Source of the DNA: Comamonadaceae bacterium
Lineage (GTDB): Bacteria > Pseudomonadota > Gammaproteobacteria > Burkholderiales > Burkholderiaceae_C
DNA: 64,000 nucleotides
Assembly (NCBI GenBank): GCA_027490925.1
Contig: JAIXXF010000001.1
Coordinates: 1-64,000, forward strand
Reading direction: 5' to 3'
Each line of letters starts with the position of its first letter. The stretch's first letter is position 1. Shown here in pieces: positions 18,357 to 28,997 of this stretch. Under the pieces are notes generated by a model. That model had not been told where the DNA came from. It was given only the letters and a program-made list of their open reading frames with translations, and did no database searches. The position numbers were made by a program, and so were the translations under genes.

Positions 18357-19109
18357 TTAGAACGTTTTGGACAAGGAAGCCACCACAGAGCCGTTGGCCA
18401 GTTTTTTGGTGGCACTGAAAGCGGCGTCTTTCTTGTTGGTCGTGACGTAAGCCAAGCCGGCCACGTAGCCCGAACCGGCGATGTCGTGGGTCAGGCCCAA
18501 CTTGTAGTCGACCAGGCTGGGGGCAGCGTAGGCAGCGGCCGCGCCACGCTTGACTTTCTGGTAGCCGACGTGGGTGTTCAGGGCCGTACCGCCACCCAGG
18601 TCATACGTGTAGGCCAGATCGATGTAGTAGGAGTTTTTGGTGTCGGGGAGCGAGAAGAAGTCGCTGACCGCGTGGTAATACTTCGCAGAAAACGAACCCA
18701 CAGTGCCGCCGAAATAGACTTCGGTGTTTTTGATCTTGCCGGTGCCTGGCAGGCTGCCGGAACCGGGGTAGTAGTAGTGCAGCACACCCACGTCATAGGC
18801 GATGCCGCCAGCGGTGCCCTTGTAGCCACCGTAGATGTCCATCTCCAGGTTGGAGCCAGCGAAGAAGTTGGCGTCGATGTTGGAGTTCCAGTTGCCCAAG
18901 TACAGACCCGACGCGTGGGCCACGTCAAAACCGCCCTGGAAGGCAGGCTTCTTGTTGGTCTGGGAAATGCCGCGGAAACGGTAGTCGGTGAACAGACCCG
19001 CGTTGCCGGTCACAGTGAACTCAGGGGTGGGGGCTTTGGCCTGCGCGAACACCGCACCAGATGACAAAGTGGCGACCGCCAAAGCGATGAGGGTGATGTT
19101 GGATTTCAT
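18357..19109 (-). CDS. TorF-family putative porin (Gcw_chp)
   Basis: Outer-membrane beta-barrel protein, 250 residues, with a Sec signal (MKSNITLIALAVATLSSGAVFAQA). The mature start FTVTGNAGLFTDYRFRGISQTNKKPAFQGGFD is diagnostic of the Gcw_chp/TorF family, and the chain alternates strand and turn to a C-terminal Phe (SKTF), as in barrels. In Burkholderiales this gene commonly precedes glnK-amtB, and here it is 27 bp upstream, suggesting an outer-membrane route for ammonium or small nitrogenous solutes. ATG 19109 is preferred over one 30 bp upstream because it starts the signal peptide and has AGGAG before it. Confidence 0.88.
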   Translation of the reverse strand: MKSNITLIALAVATLSSGAVFAQAKAPTPEFTVTGNAGLFTDYRFRGISQTNKKPAFQGGFDVAHASGLYLGNWNSNIDANFFAGSNLEMDIYGGYKGTAGGIAYDVGVLHYYYPGSGSLPGTGKIKNTEVYFGGTVGSFSAKYYHAVSDFFSLPDTKNSYYIDLAYTYDLGGGTALNTHVGYQKVKRGAAAAYAAPSLVDYKLGLTHDIAGSGYVAGLAYVTTNKKDAAFSATKKLANGSVVASLSKTF

Positions 19110-19158
19110 GGAATGCTCCTGCTCAGTGTGGTTGATCAAAGACTAGCCGGGTCAATTA

Positions 19159-19174
19159 AGCATGGACCGTGCCA
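19159..19174 (-). promoter_or_regulatory. Sigma-54 promoter of the porin-glnK-amt operon
   Basis: Minus-strand TGGCACG-N4-ATGCT matches the RpoN consensus TGGCACG-N4-TTGCW with one mismatch and exact -24/-12 spacing. It lies 50 bp upstream of the porin start, giving a leader of roughly 40 nt. Confidence 0.75.
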
Positions 19175-19267
19175 CACACAAACCCAACGGGCCGCGCCAG
19201 AATGGCCCATGTCCCATTTGTGAATAATCCAGTGCGCGCCCCTGGCCGTGACATTTGCCCACAAGAC

Positions 19268-19282
19268 GCACCGATTCGGTGC
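19268..19282. promoter_or_regulatory. NtrC enhancer site
   Basis: GCACC-GATTC-GGTGC is a perfect inverted repeat with the N5 spacing of NtrC sites such as those upstream of E. coli glnA. It is about 110 bp upstream of the -12 element of the sigma-54 promoter, the usual enhancer distance. It also lies 58 bp upstream of the comM start on the other strand. Confidence 0.7.
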
Positions 19283-19340
19283 CTGCTCTGCAATCGCGCG
19301 GCGCGCACCTGGCTTTTCGCACCAACTTAAGGAATGACCC

Positions 19341-21155
19341 ATGGAATGCTTCTCAATGGTGCGCAGCCGGGCGCTGTTGGGTCTGTCGGCGCCGGCGGTC
19401 ACGGTGGAAGTGCACCCCACCAACGGGCTGCCCAGCTTCGCCCTGGTGGGTTTGGCCGACACCGAGGTCAAAGAGGCGCGCGAGCGGGTGCGCAGCGCGA
19501 TCCAGAACAGCGGCCTGCGTTTCCCGAACAACCAGCGCATCACGGTGAACTTGGCCCCGGCCGACCTGCCCAAAGACTAAGGCCGGTTCGACCTGCCCAT
19601 CGCCCTGGGCATCTTGGCCGCCAGCGGGCAAGTCGACGGGGCGGCGCTCGCCGGTTGGGAGTTCGCGGGTGAGCTGTCGCTGAGCGGCGAACTGCGCCCA
19701 GTGCGCGGCGCGTTGGCCATGGGCCTGGTGCTGAGCGGCCTGTCCGACCCCGGCCAGCTGGTGCTGCCACAGGCCAGCGCCGAAGAAGCCGCCCTGGTGC
19801 CCGACACCGCGGTCTACGGCGCGCGCCACCTGCTCGACGTGGTGCAGCGCTTCGCCCCGCCGGGCGAAGCCGCGCCCGACACACCGGCGGGCTGGGCCCG
19901 GGTGGCGACGCAGCCGGTCGGCGCGGTGCTGCACCACCCCGACCTGTCGGACGTCAAAGGTCAGGCCTCGGCCAAGCGCGCGCTGGAAATCGCAGCGGCG
20001 GGCGGTCACAGCGTGTTGATGGTCGGGCCGCCGGGCTCAGGCAAGTCCATGCTGGCCCAGCGTTTCGCGGGGTTGCTGCCGCCGATGTCGCCCAGTGAAG
20101 CGCTGGAGAGCGCGGCCATCGCCAGCCTGGCCGGGCGTTTTTCGCTCGACCGATGGGCGGTCCGGCCCATGACCGCACCCCACCACACCGCCAGCGCGGT
20201 GGCGCTGGTGGACGGCGGGTCGCCCCCCAGGCCTGGGGAAATTTCGCTGGCGCACCACGGGGTGCTGTTTCTGGACGAGCTGGTGGAGTGTGGTCGGGCG
20301 CCGCTGGAGGCTTTGCGTGAGCCGCTGGAAACCGGCGTCATCACCATCTCGCGCGCGGCACGGCGCGCCGAGTTTCCGGCCCGCTTCCAGCTCATCGCCG
20401 CGATGAACCCCTGCCCTTGCGGCCACCAGGGCAGCCCGCTGAATGCCTGCCGCTGCACGCCCGACCAGGTGCTGCGCTACCAAGGCAAGCTCAGCGGCCC
20501 TCTGCTCGACCGCATCGACCTGCAGGTGGTGGTGCCCGCGGTGCGCCCCGACGACCTGCTGGGTGCGCCGCGGGGGGAACCGAGCGCGGTGGTGCAACAG
20601 CGGGTGGTGGCCGCCCGCCAACGCGCCATGGACCGCCAGGGCTGCCCCAACCACGCATTGCAAGGCCAGCAAATCGACGACCACGTCGCGATGGACGCGG
20701 CCACGCGGCAATTTCTGCAGCAAGCCGCCACCCGCTTGGGCTGGTCGGCGCGGGGCACGCACCGTGTGCTCAAACTGGCGCGCACGGTGGCCGATCTGGC
20801 GGGCTCCACCCCGTTGACGGTGGGCCATTTGGCCGAGGCCATTCAGTACCGAAGGGCGCTGGAAGTGGCCACTCGACGCCGCACGCCGGGCGGCCATTCG
20901 GCCCGGCGGACGGCCGCGCGTCCAACCGCCTCAGCTTTGACCGTTTCGTATCCAACCGCTGCACATCCACCCACCTGCGTCGCCCAGGCCGGTGGATGGT
21001 GCGGCTTGCGTGTGCGGCGCGGCCCGCGCCGCCTTGTACCGGCCGGTCAGCGCAGGGCAGAGCCGTCGAAGTTGACCCGCGCGCCCACGGCGGGGGCGGT
21101 GGCCTGCTCGATGGTGCGCACCGAACCGTCTTGCATGCGCACGCGCACCTGGTAG
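19341..21155 (+). pseudogene. comM: ComM/YifB AAA+ helicase with in-frame stop and lost natural stop
   Basis: Hexameric branch-migration helicase that extends RecA-made heteroduplex during natural transformation. The frame opens at the ATG at 19341 ([23 protein letters not shown]) and is cut at codon 80 by TAA (19578-19580), exactly where relatives read PKDSGRFDLPIALGILAASG; one C-to-A change in TCA would give it. The same frame resumes at once and runs through Walker A GPPGSGKSMLAQ, the Mg-chelatase motifs and the final LAEAIQYRRAL (about 20861), then continues about 95 unrelated residues to 21155, overlapping the opposite-strand gene. Two independent lesions suggest decay; a sequencing error at 19579 would explain only one. 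Confidence 0.8.
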
Positions 21156-21685
21156 ACGGTTTGCTGGTTCATGGATTTCTCCACCTGGTTGCCCGCGTAG
21201 CCGCCACCCACCGCGCCCAGCACCGTGGCCGCGGTGCGGCCGTTGCCCTTGCCGATTTGGTTGCCAACGATGGCACCCAGCACGCCGCCGGCCACCACCC
21301 CCACGCCGCTGCCCTGGCCTGCGCGCTGCACGGGCGTGACCGACTCGACCTCGCCGCACTGGGCGCACAGGGGCGCGCGGTCGGCCGACTTGCTGCCCGG
21401 CAACGGCGGCGGTGATTTTGCTACGCTGGTTGTAGCGCCAGCGCCAGCTTTTACGGGGGCTACCGGCTGTTTTTGCACGGAAACCGGGTCACCCGGCGCA
21501 CCAGGCGCCTCACCACGGGCATTTTGGGTGTTGGCGTCGGCCGCGGGCGCCCGGAGCTGGGTGTAGGCCAGGGTGGCGCCGAGGGCGACGACCACCGTGC
21601 CCAGCGCGGCGATGGCGATCCACAGCGGGCGGCGCGATGCGGGGACGGGGCCGTCGTGGCCGGCGGGGTCGAGGGGAAAGTCCAT
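21047..21685 (-). CDS. Glycine-zipper 2TM-domain membrane protein
   Basis: A 212-residue envelope protein starting at the ATG at 21685 with AGGAG seven bases upstream. It has a cytoplasmic N-terminus, one anchor helix (LWIAIAALGTVVVALGATLAYTQ, about residues 20-42), a low-complexity linker, and a Gly-zipper domain (VGVVAGGVLGAIVGNQIGKG ... VLGAVGGGYAGNQVEKSMN) followed by YQVRVRMQDGSVRTIEQ and the typical C-terminal VGARVNFDGSALR. Such proteins relate to SlyB/RcnB-like outer-membrane stability factors. The linker segment QKQPVAPVKAGAGATTSVAK is encoded by a dispersed repeat copy. Confidence 0.85.
   Translation of the reverse strand: MDFPLDPAGHDGPVPASRRPLWIAIAALGTVVVALGATLAYTQLRAPAADANTQNARGEAPGAPGDPVSVQKQPVAPVKAGAGATTSVAKSPPPLPGSKSADRAPLCAQCGEVESVTPVQRAGQGSGVGVVAGGVLGAIVGNQIGKGNGRTAATVLGAVGGGYAGNQVEKSMNQQTVYQVRVRMQDGSVRTIEQATAPAVGARVNFDGSALR
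21417..21478. repeat. Dispersed ATAGC-family repeat inside a coding region
   Basis: Reads TTTGCTAC-N6-TTGTAGCGCC at its head and GGGGGCTACCGGCTGTTTTTG at its tail, closely matching the intergenic copy at 56202-56269 (GGGGGCTACCGTCTTTTTG). On the minus strand it is read through as the linker of the glycine-zipper protein. Confidence 0.65.
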
Positions 21686-21816
21686 GGGGTTCTCCTGTGA
21701 GGTGATCGTTTCAAGGTTCAACGCCCGGCCAAGCCTGTGCGTTCACCCGCCCGGGTGTCCGGCGGGTGACGTGTGTAACCAGCGGTTAACGGGCGGGCGT
21801 CGGATGACTTTCGGTC

Positions 21817-24531
<2,715 letters not shown>

Positions 24532-24707
24532 GCGGGGGGACTGTGCAATGCTCAAGACACTCACCTTGTAAAACAACAGGTGAGCGTCGTTGCAGAAATC
24601 GAGGCCCCAAGCCTGACGAAACGCCGGTTTCGCTGCAACGCTCCTTGGGGTCAAATGATTTTAGTTCATCCTCCATACTTACCCACCCCACCGTCGCCCA
24701 ACACCTC

Positions 24708-25297
24708 ATGCTGTCCCGGTCGTTCGGCCGCTCGCGGCGCTCGTCAGGGTCCTCACGCGACAGCCTGCGAACAACCGAAGGCTCGGCCAGGGCCGACCTG
24801 GCCGCCGAGTGGTTGCGCGGGCCAGCGGCGTTGATGCAGCTCAGCCGGGCCGAAGCGCGCCAGGTGGTCAGCTGCATGCTGCCGATGCGCATCCCGGCGG
24901 GCAACACCTTCATCCGCCAAGGCGACCAGCAAAGCACCGGCTTCATGCCGCTGGTGCCAGACGGCGAGGTCACGGTGGACACCATCGTGGTCGGCCGCAC
25001 TCAGCGCTGGTGGTGAACGTGCTGGGGCCAGGCAGCCTGATCGGCGAGATGGGCCTGCTTGACGGCGAACCGCGCTCGGCATCGTGTACCGCCAGCGGCC
25101 CCTTGCGCGGCGCGGTGCTGAACCGCGCCGCACTGGCGCAATTGGTGCGGGACGACCCGCAAACCACCGCCAAAGTGATGCTCGCCATCTCGATCCGCAT
25201 CGACCAGCGGGTGCGCGACACCAGCGACAAACTCAAGCGCTGAGCGCAGCTGACCCGGACCATGCAGCAGGAGATCAACCGGCTGCTGCCGAGCTGA
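24708..25297 (+). pseudogene. Cyclic-nucleotide-binding domain protein, frameshifted
   Basis: The 5' part (from the ATG at 24708) reads a CNB-like domain (LSRAEARQVVSCMLPMRI; NTFIRQGDQQSTGFMPLV.DGEVTV) but ends at a TGA at 25014-25016. The homology continues in another frame just upstream of that stop with LVVNVLGPGSLIGEMGLLDGEPRSASC and RDTSDKLKR, is stopped by TGA at 25241-25243, and then resumes in frame with AQLTRTMQQEINRLL to 25297. So at least one frameshift near 24990-25010 and one in-frame stop break it. It lies between the two metH genes on the opposite strand. Confidence 0.7.
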
Positions 25298-25323
25298 TGC
25301 ACCTTTGGCCGGGGCCCGACTTT

Positions 25324-26370
25324 TTACGCTGCTTCTTTGTAAAAAAACGTCTTCTGCAATGACCGCGCCGCCAGCGGCGACACGGTTTGCGCGATCGCGC
25401 CAATGTGCTCCGGCGTGGTGCCGCAGCAGCCGCCCACGATGTTCACCAGGCCTTCCGCTGCGAACTCGCGCAGCAGGCGGGAAGTGACCTCGGGCGTTTC
25501 GTCGAAGCCGGTGTCGCTCATCGGGTTGGGCAAGCCGGCATTGGGGTAGCAGCAGATGAATGTGTCCGGCGCGACCTTGGCCAGTTCTTGGATGTAGGGG
25601 CGCATCAGCGCTGCGCCAAGCGCGCAATTGAGGCCGATGGCCAGGGGTTGCGCGTGGCGCACGCTGTGCCAGAACGCGGTAACCGTTTGGCCACTCAGGA
25701 TGCGGCCAGAGGCGTCGGTCACGGTGCCGCTGATGATGAGCGGCAAACGCTCTCCACTGTGGGTGAAAAACTCGTCAATGGCGAACAACGCCGCTTTGGC
25801 GTTCAGGGTGTCAAAAATCGTCTCCACCAGCAGCACATCGCTGCCGCCCTCAACCAGCGCCTCGGTTTGCTCGTAGTAGGCGGCGCGCAGCTCTTCAAAG
25901 CTGGTGTTGCGGGCGCCGGGGTCGTTCACATCGGGGCTGATGCTGGCGGTTTTGGGCGTGGGGCCGAGCGCGCCGGCGACAAAGCGGGGCTTGTCGGGCG
26001 TGCTGAATTGGTCGCAGGCGGCGCGGGCCAGCTTGGCGGAAGCGAGGTTCATCTCGCGGGCGAGGTGGGCCATGTCGTAGTCGGCCTGGGCCACGGTGGT
26101 GGCACCGAAGGTGTTGGTCTCGATCAGGTCGGCGCCCGCCGCCAAATAGCCGTTGTGGATGTCGCTGATGACGTCTGGCCGGGTCAGGCTCAGCAACTCG
26201 TTGTTGCCTTTTACGTCTTTAAGGAAGTCCTTGAACCGCTCTCCCCGGTACTGCGCCTCGCCCAGCTTGAAGCGCTGGATCATGGTGCCCATGGCGCCGT
26301 CCAGGATGGCAATGCGTTGCGACAGGATGGCAGGCAACGCTTGGGCGCGGGTGTAAGCGAGGGATTTCAT
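25324..26370 (-). CDS. metH: Methionine synthase, N-terminal homocysteine S-methyltransferase module
   Basis: Zinc-dependent homocysteine-binding half of the split methionine synthase, 348 residues. The barrel starts with [18 protein letters not shown] and contains [19 protein letters not shown]; the zinc cysteines are in IGLNCALGA and [13 protein letters not shown]. The start at 26370 ([17 protein letters not shown]) is favoured over an upstream in-frame start at 26472 that would add 34 unconserved residues. The C-terminal module lies 790 bp further on the same strand, separated by an opposite-strand pseudogene; two-gene metH is common in Comamonadaceae. Confidence 0.93.
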   Translation of the reverse strand: MKSLAYTRAQALPAILSQRIAILDGAMGTMIQRFKLGEAQYRGERFKDFLKDVKGNNELLSLTRPDVISDIHNGYLAAGADLIETNTFGATTVAQADYDMAHLAREMNLASAKLARAACDQFSTPDKPRFVAGALGPTPKTASISPDVNDPGARNTSFEELRAAYYEQTEALVEGGSDVLLVETIFDTLNAKAALFAIDEFFTHSGERLPLIISGTVTDASGRILSGQTVTAFWHSVRHAQPLAIGLNCALGAALMRPYIQELAKVAPDTFICCYPNAGLPNPMSDTGFDETPEVTSRLLREFAAEGLVNIVGGCCGTTPEHIGAIAQTVSPLAARSLQKTFFYKEAA

Positions 26371-26507
26371 GCTCGGATTGTAGAAAGCCAGGGTTGGCCA
26401 CAGCGATCTCCCGGACAATCCATGGGTACCTGGGCGGTGTTTTTGTGCATTGTCATTCGGTTCACATGCCAAATCACCACCCAGCCCATGTAATAACTGT
26501 TGTACTT

Positions 26508-26524
26508 GCTATTGATTCAATAGC
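26508..26524. repeat. Short palindromic repeat GCTATTGATTCAATAGC
   Basis: Near-perfect 17-bp palindrome 26 bp before recQ. The identical 17-mer plus flanking TT and GC occurs again at 34709-34725. It looks like the head of the longer dispersed family, with the remainder missing. Confidence 0.75.
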
Positions 26525-26549
26525 GCTCAACGCCTGAACACGAGCCACC

Positions 26550-28436
26550 TTGAACCCCGAAACCGAGTCCCCTGGCCACGCGGCACTGCGAGAGGTGTTT
26601 GGCTACCGCGAGTTTCGCGGGCCGCAGCAGGCCATCGTGGCGCATGTGTCCGGCGGCGGGGACGCCCTGGTGCTGATGCCCACAGGTGGCGGCAAGTCGC
26701 TGTGCTACCAAATCCCCGCGCTGGTGCGCCAACGCGCAGGCTGTGGCGTGGCGGTGGTGGTGTCGCCCTTGATCGCGCTGATGCACGACCAGGTCGGGGC
26801 GCTGCGCGAGGCCGGTGTGGAAGCCGCTTTTCTGAACTCCAGCCTCAGCGGCGAAGAGGCCCACCTGGTCGAAAAGCGGTTGCTGCGCGACGAGCTCACG
26901 CTGTTGTACGCGGCGCCCGAGCGCATCAATACGCCGCGCTTTCTGGCCCAGCTCGACGCGCTGTTCGCGCGCGGCAAGCTCAGCCTGTTTGCCATTGACG
27001 AAGCGCACTGCGTGAGCCAATGGGGCCACGACTTCCGGCCGGAATACCGCGCCCTCACGGTGTTGCACGAGCGCTATCCCGGCGTGCCGCGCATGGCGCT
27101 CACGGCCACGGCCGACGCGCTGACGCGGGCCGACATCGTGGAGCGCCTTCAGCTAGAAGGTGCCGAGCACTTCGTCAGCAGCTTTGATCGGCCCAACATC
27201 CGCTACACCATCGTTGAGAAAAAAGACGCGTTGCAGCAACTGCTGCGCTTCATTGCCAACGAGCACAGCGATGTCAGTGGTCACGACAGCGGCATCGTTT
27301 ACTGCCAGTCGCGCAAACGGGTGGAAGAGGTGGCGAACCAGCTGGTGGACGCGGGCATCAACGCCTTGCCGTACCACGCCGGGCTGGATGGCAAATTGCG
27401 GCAGCAGCACCAAGACCGTTTCCTGCGCGAGGAAGGCATCGTCATGGTGGCCACCATCGCGTTTGGCATGGGCATAGACAAGCCCGACGTGCGCTTTGTG
27501 GCCCACCTGGATATGCCCAAAAACATCGAAGGCTACTATCAGGAAACCGGGCGCGCCGGGCGCGATGGTGGCCCTGCCAACGCCTGGATGGCCTACGGCC
27601 TGCAAGACGTGGTGAACCAGGCACGCATGATTGATGAAAGCCCCGCCGGCGGCGAGTTCAAGCGCGTGCTGCGCGACAAGCTCGACGCGCTGCTGGGCCT
27701 GGCCGAGGCCAGCAATTGCCGCCGTGTGCGGCTGCTGGCCTACTTTGACGAGGCGTCGACCCCCTGCGGCAACTGCGACAACTGTCTGACACCGCCAGAC
27801 GTGTGGGACGGCACCGAGGCCGCGCGCATGCTGCTGAGCTGCATTTACCGGGTGCAGCAGCACAGCGGCATCGGGTTCTGCTCTGGCCACATCATGGACA
27901 TCGTGCGGGGCCGTACCACCGACAAGGTGGTTCAGTTCGGCCACGACACGCTCAGCACCTTTGGGGTCGGTGCGGCGTTCAGCGAGCTGCAGTTGCGCGC
28001 GGTGCTGCGGCAACTGCTGGCGCTGGGCGCGGTGCGCGTGGAAGCACAGGCCTTCAACACCTTGCAATTGGCCGATGCCGCGCGCGGCGTGCTCAGGGGC
28101 GAGGTCGCCATCTCACTGCGTGTGGCCAAGGGCGGCACAGGCGAACGTCCGCGCCGGGGCGGCGGGCCCGCCAAGCCCTCGGTGGCCGATGGCCTCGACG
28201 CTGAGGCCCTAGAGCGGCTGGCCGCGCTGCGGGCTTGGCGCAGCGAGGTGGCTCGCAGCCACAACCTGCCGGCCTATGTCATCTTCCACGACGCCACACT
28301 GGCCGCGATCGCCGCCGCAGCGCCCACCGAGCTGAACGCGCTGGGTGGCATCAGCGGCATCGGGGCCAAGAAGCGCGAGGCCTATGGCCACGAACTGCTG
28401 GCCGTGCTGGCCACGGTGACCCGCACGGTGGGCTGA
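26550..28436 (+). CDS. recQ: ATP-dependent DNA helicase RecQ
   Basis: 3'-5' helicase of 628 residues in recombination and stalled-fork repair. Helicase motifs in order: [12 protein letters not shown] (Q/0), [12 protein letters not shown] (Walker A, about 45), [21 protein letters not shown] (DEAH and aromatic loop), MALTATAD (III), [13 protein letters not shown] (IV) and [12 protein letters not shown] (VI). The zinc domain keeps C-N-C-D-N-C (PCGNCDNCL), then a winged helix ([22 protein letters not shown]) and a C-terminal HRDC domain ([22 protein letters not shown]). The best start is TTG at 26550; there is no in-frame ATG before the Q motif. Confidence 0.95.
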   Translation: MNPETESPGHAALREVFGYREFRGPQQAIVAHVSGGGDALVLMPTGGGKSLCYQIPALVRQRAGCGVAVVVSPLIALMHDQVGALREAGVEAAFLNSSLSGEEAHLVEKRLLRDELTLLYAAPERINTPRFLAQLDALFARGKLSLFAIDEAHCVSQWGHDFRPEYRALTVLHERYPGVPRMALTATADALTRADIVERLQLEGAEHFVSSFDRPNIRYTIVEKKDALQQLLRFIANEHSDVSGHDSGIVYCQSRKRVEEVANQLVDAGINALPYHAGLDGKLRQQHQDRFLREEGIVMVATIAFGMGIDKPDVRFVAHLDMPKNIEGYYQETGRAGRDGGPANAWMAYGLQDVVNQARMIDESPAGGEFKRVLRDKLDALLGLAEASNCRRVRLLAYFDEASTPCGNCDNCLTPPDVWDGTEAARMLLSCIYRVQQHSGIGFCSGHIMDIVRGRTTDKVVQFGHDTLSTFGVGAAFSELQLRAVLRQLLALGAVRVEAQAFNTLQLADAARGVLRGEVAISLRVAKGGTGERPRRGGGPAKPSVADGLDAEALERLAALRAWRSEVARSHNLPAYVIFHDATLAAIAAAAPTELNALGGISGIGAKKREAYGHELLAVLATVTRTVG

Positions 28437-28469
28437 TGCATCGGGCTGGGTGCGCGGACGTGCCGTTGG

Positions 28470-28492
28470 GGCGGTCTGAACCAAGGACCGCC
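28470..28492. terminator. Hairpin between recQ and the receiver gene
   Basis: GGCGGTC (28470-28476) pairs with GACCGCC (28486-28492), 34 bp after the recQ stop, in a gap between convergent genes. No T-run follows. Confidence 0.4.
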
Positions 28493-28577
28493 TCATGATG
28501 CGGCGCATACCGCCCAAATGGGGTGACCGGCTTGTAAGAACGAACGGAACGGCGCGACCGGTCGTGCCGCGCGGGGC

Positions 28578-28967
28578 TCAGAAAAACTGCTCGATCAGCT
28601 TGGCGGTGGCGTCGGCACTGAGCGGTTTGGTCATGTAGGACTTGATGGCCGGGTAGCGGCGAGCGCGTTCGTGGTCTTCTGCCGAGGGCGACGAGGTGAG
28701 CATCACCACCACCGCGGCGGGGTGGGTTTGGCTCAGGTGGGCGTACTGCTCCAGAAACTCAAAGCCGTTCATGCCGGGCATGTTGATGTCCAAGAAGATC
28801 AGGTCGACTTCTGGGGCATCGGGCTTTTTCAAATAGTCGAGCGCCTCAAAGCCCGACTCGGCCACCACCACTTCTTCCACCGCGCCAGAGCGGGTGATCA
28901 TGATCTCGTGGAACACGTTGTCGGCCTCGTTGTCGTCGACCAGCATGGCGCGTCGGATTTTTTTCAA
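28578..28967 (-). CDS. Stand-alone receiver (CheY-like) response regulator
   Basis: Single REC domain of 129 residues with no output domain. The acidic pair Asp11-Asp12 (MLVDDNEAD), phospho-acceptor Asp60 in LIFLDINMPGMNGFEFLE, the Thr of VVMLTSSPS and the Lys of SYMTKPLS are all in place. The form of the domain (DDNEADN, ITRSG, NMPGMNG) is like the Rcp1/CheY-like regulators that work with bacteriophytochrome-type kinases. It is co-transcribed 30 bp downstream of the histidine kinase, its probable partner; output may be through protein contact or a phosphorelay. Confidence 0.9.
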   Translation of the reverse strand: MKKIRRAMLVDDNEADNVFHEIMITRSGAVEEVVVAESGFEALDYLKKPDAPEVDLIFLDINMPGMNGFEFLEQYAHLSQTHPAAVVVMLTSSPSAEDHERARRYPAIKSYMTKPLSADATAKLIEQFF

Positions 28968-28997
28968 CCTTGTCTCCTTGTGCTCTGCGACCGGGGG

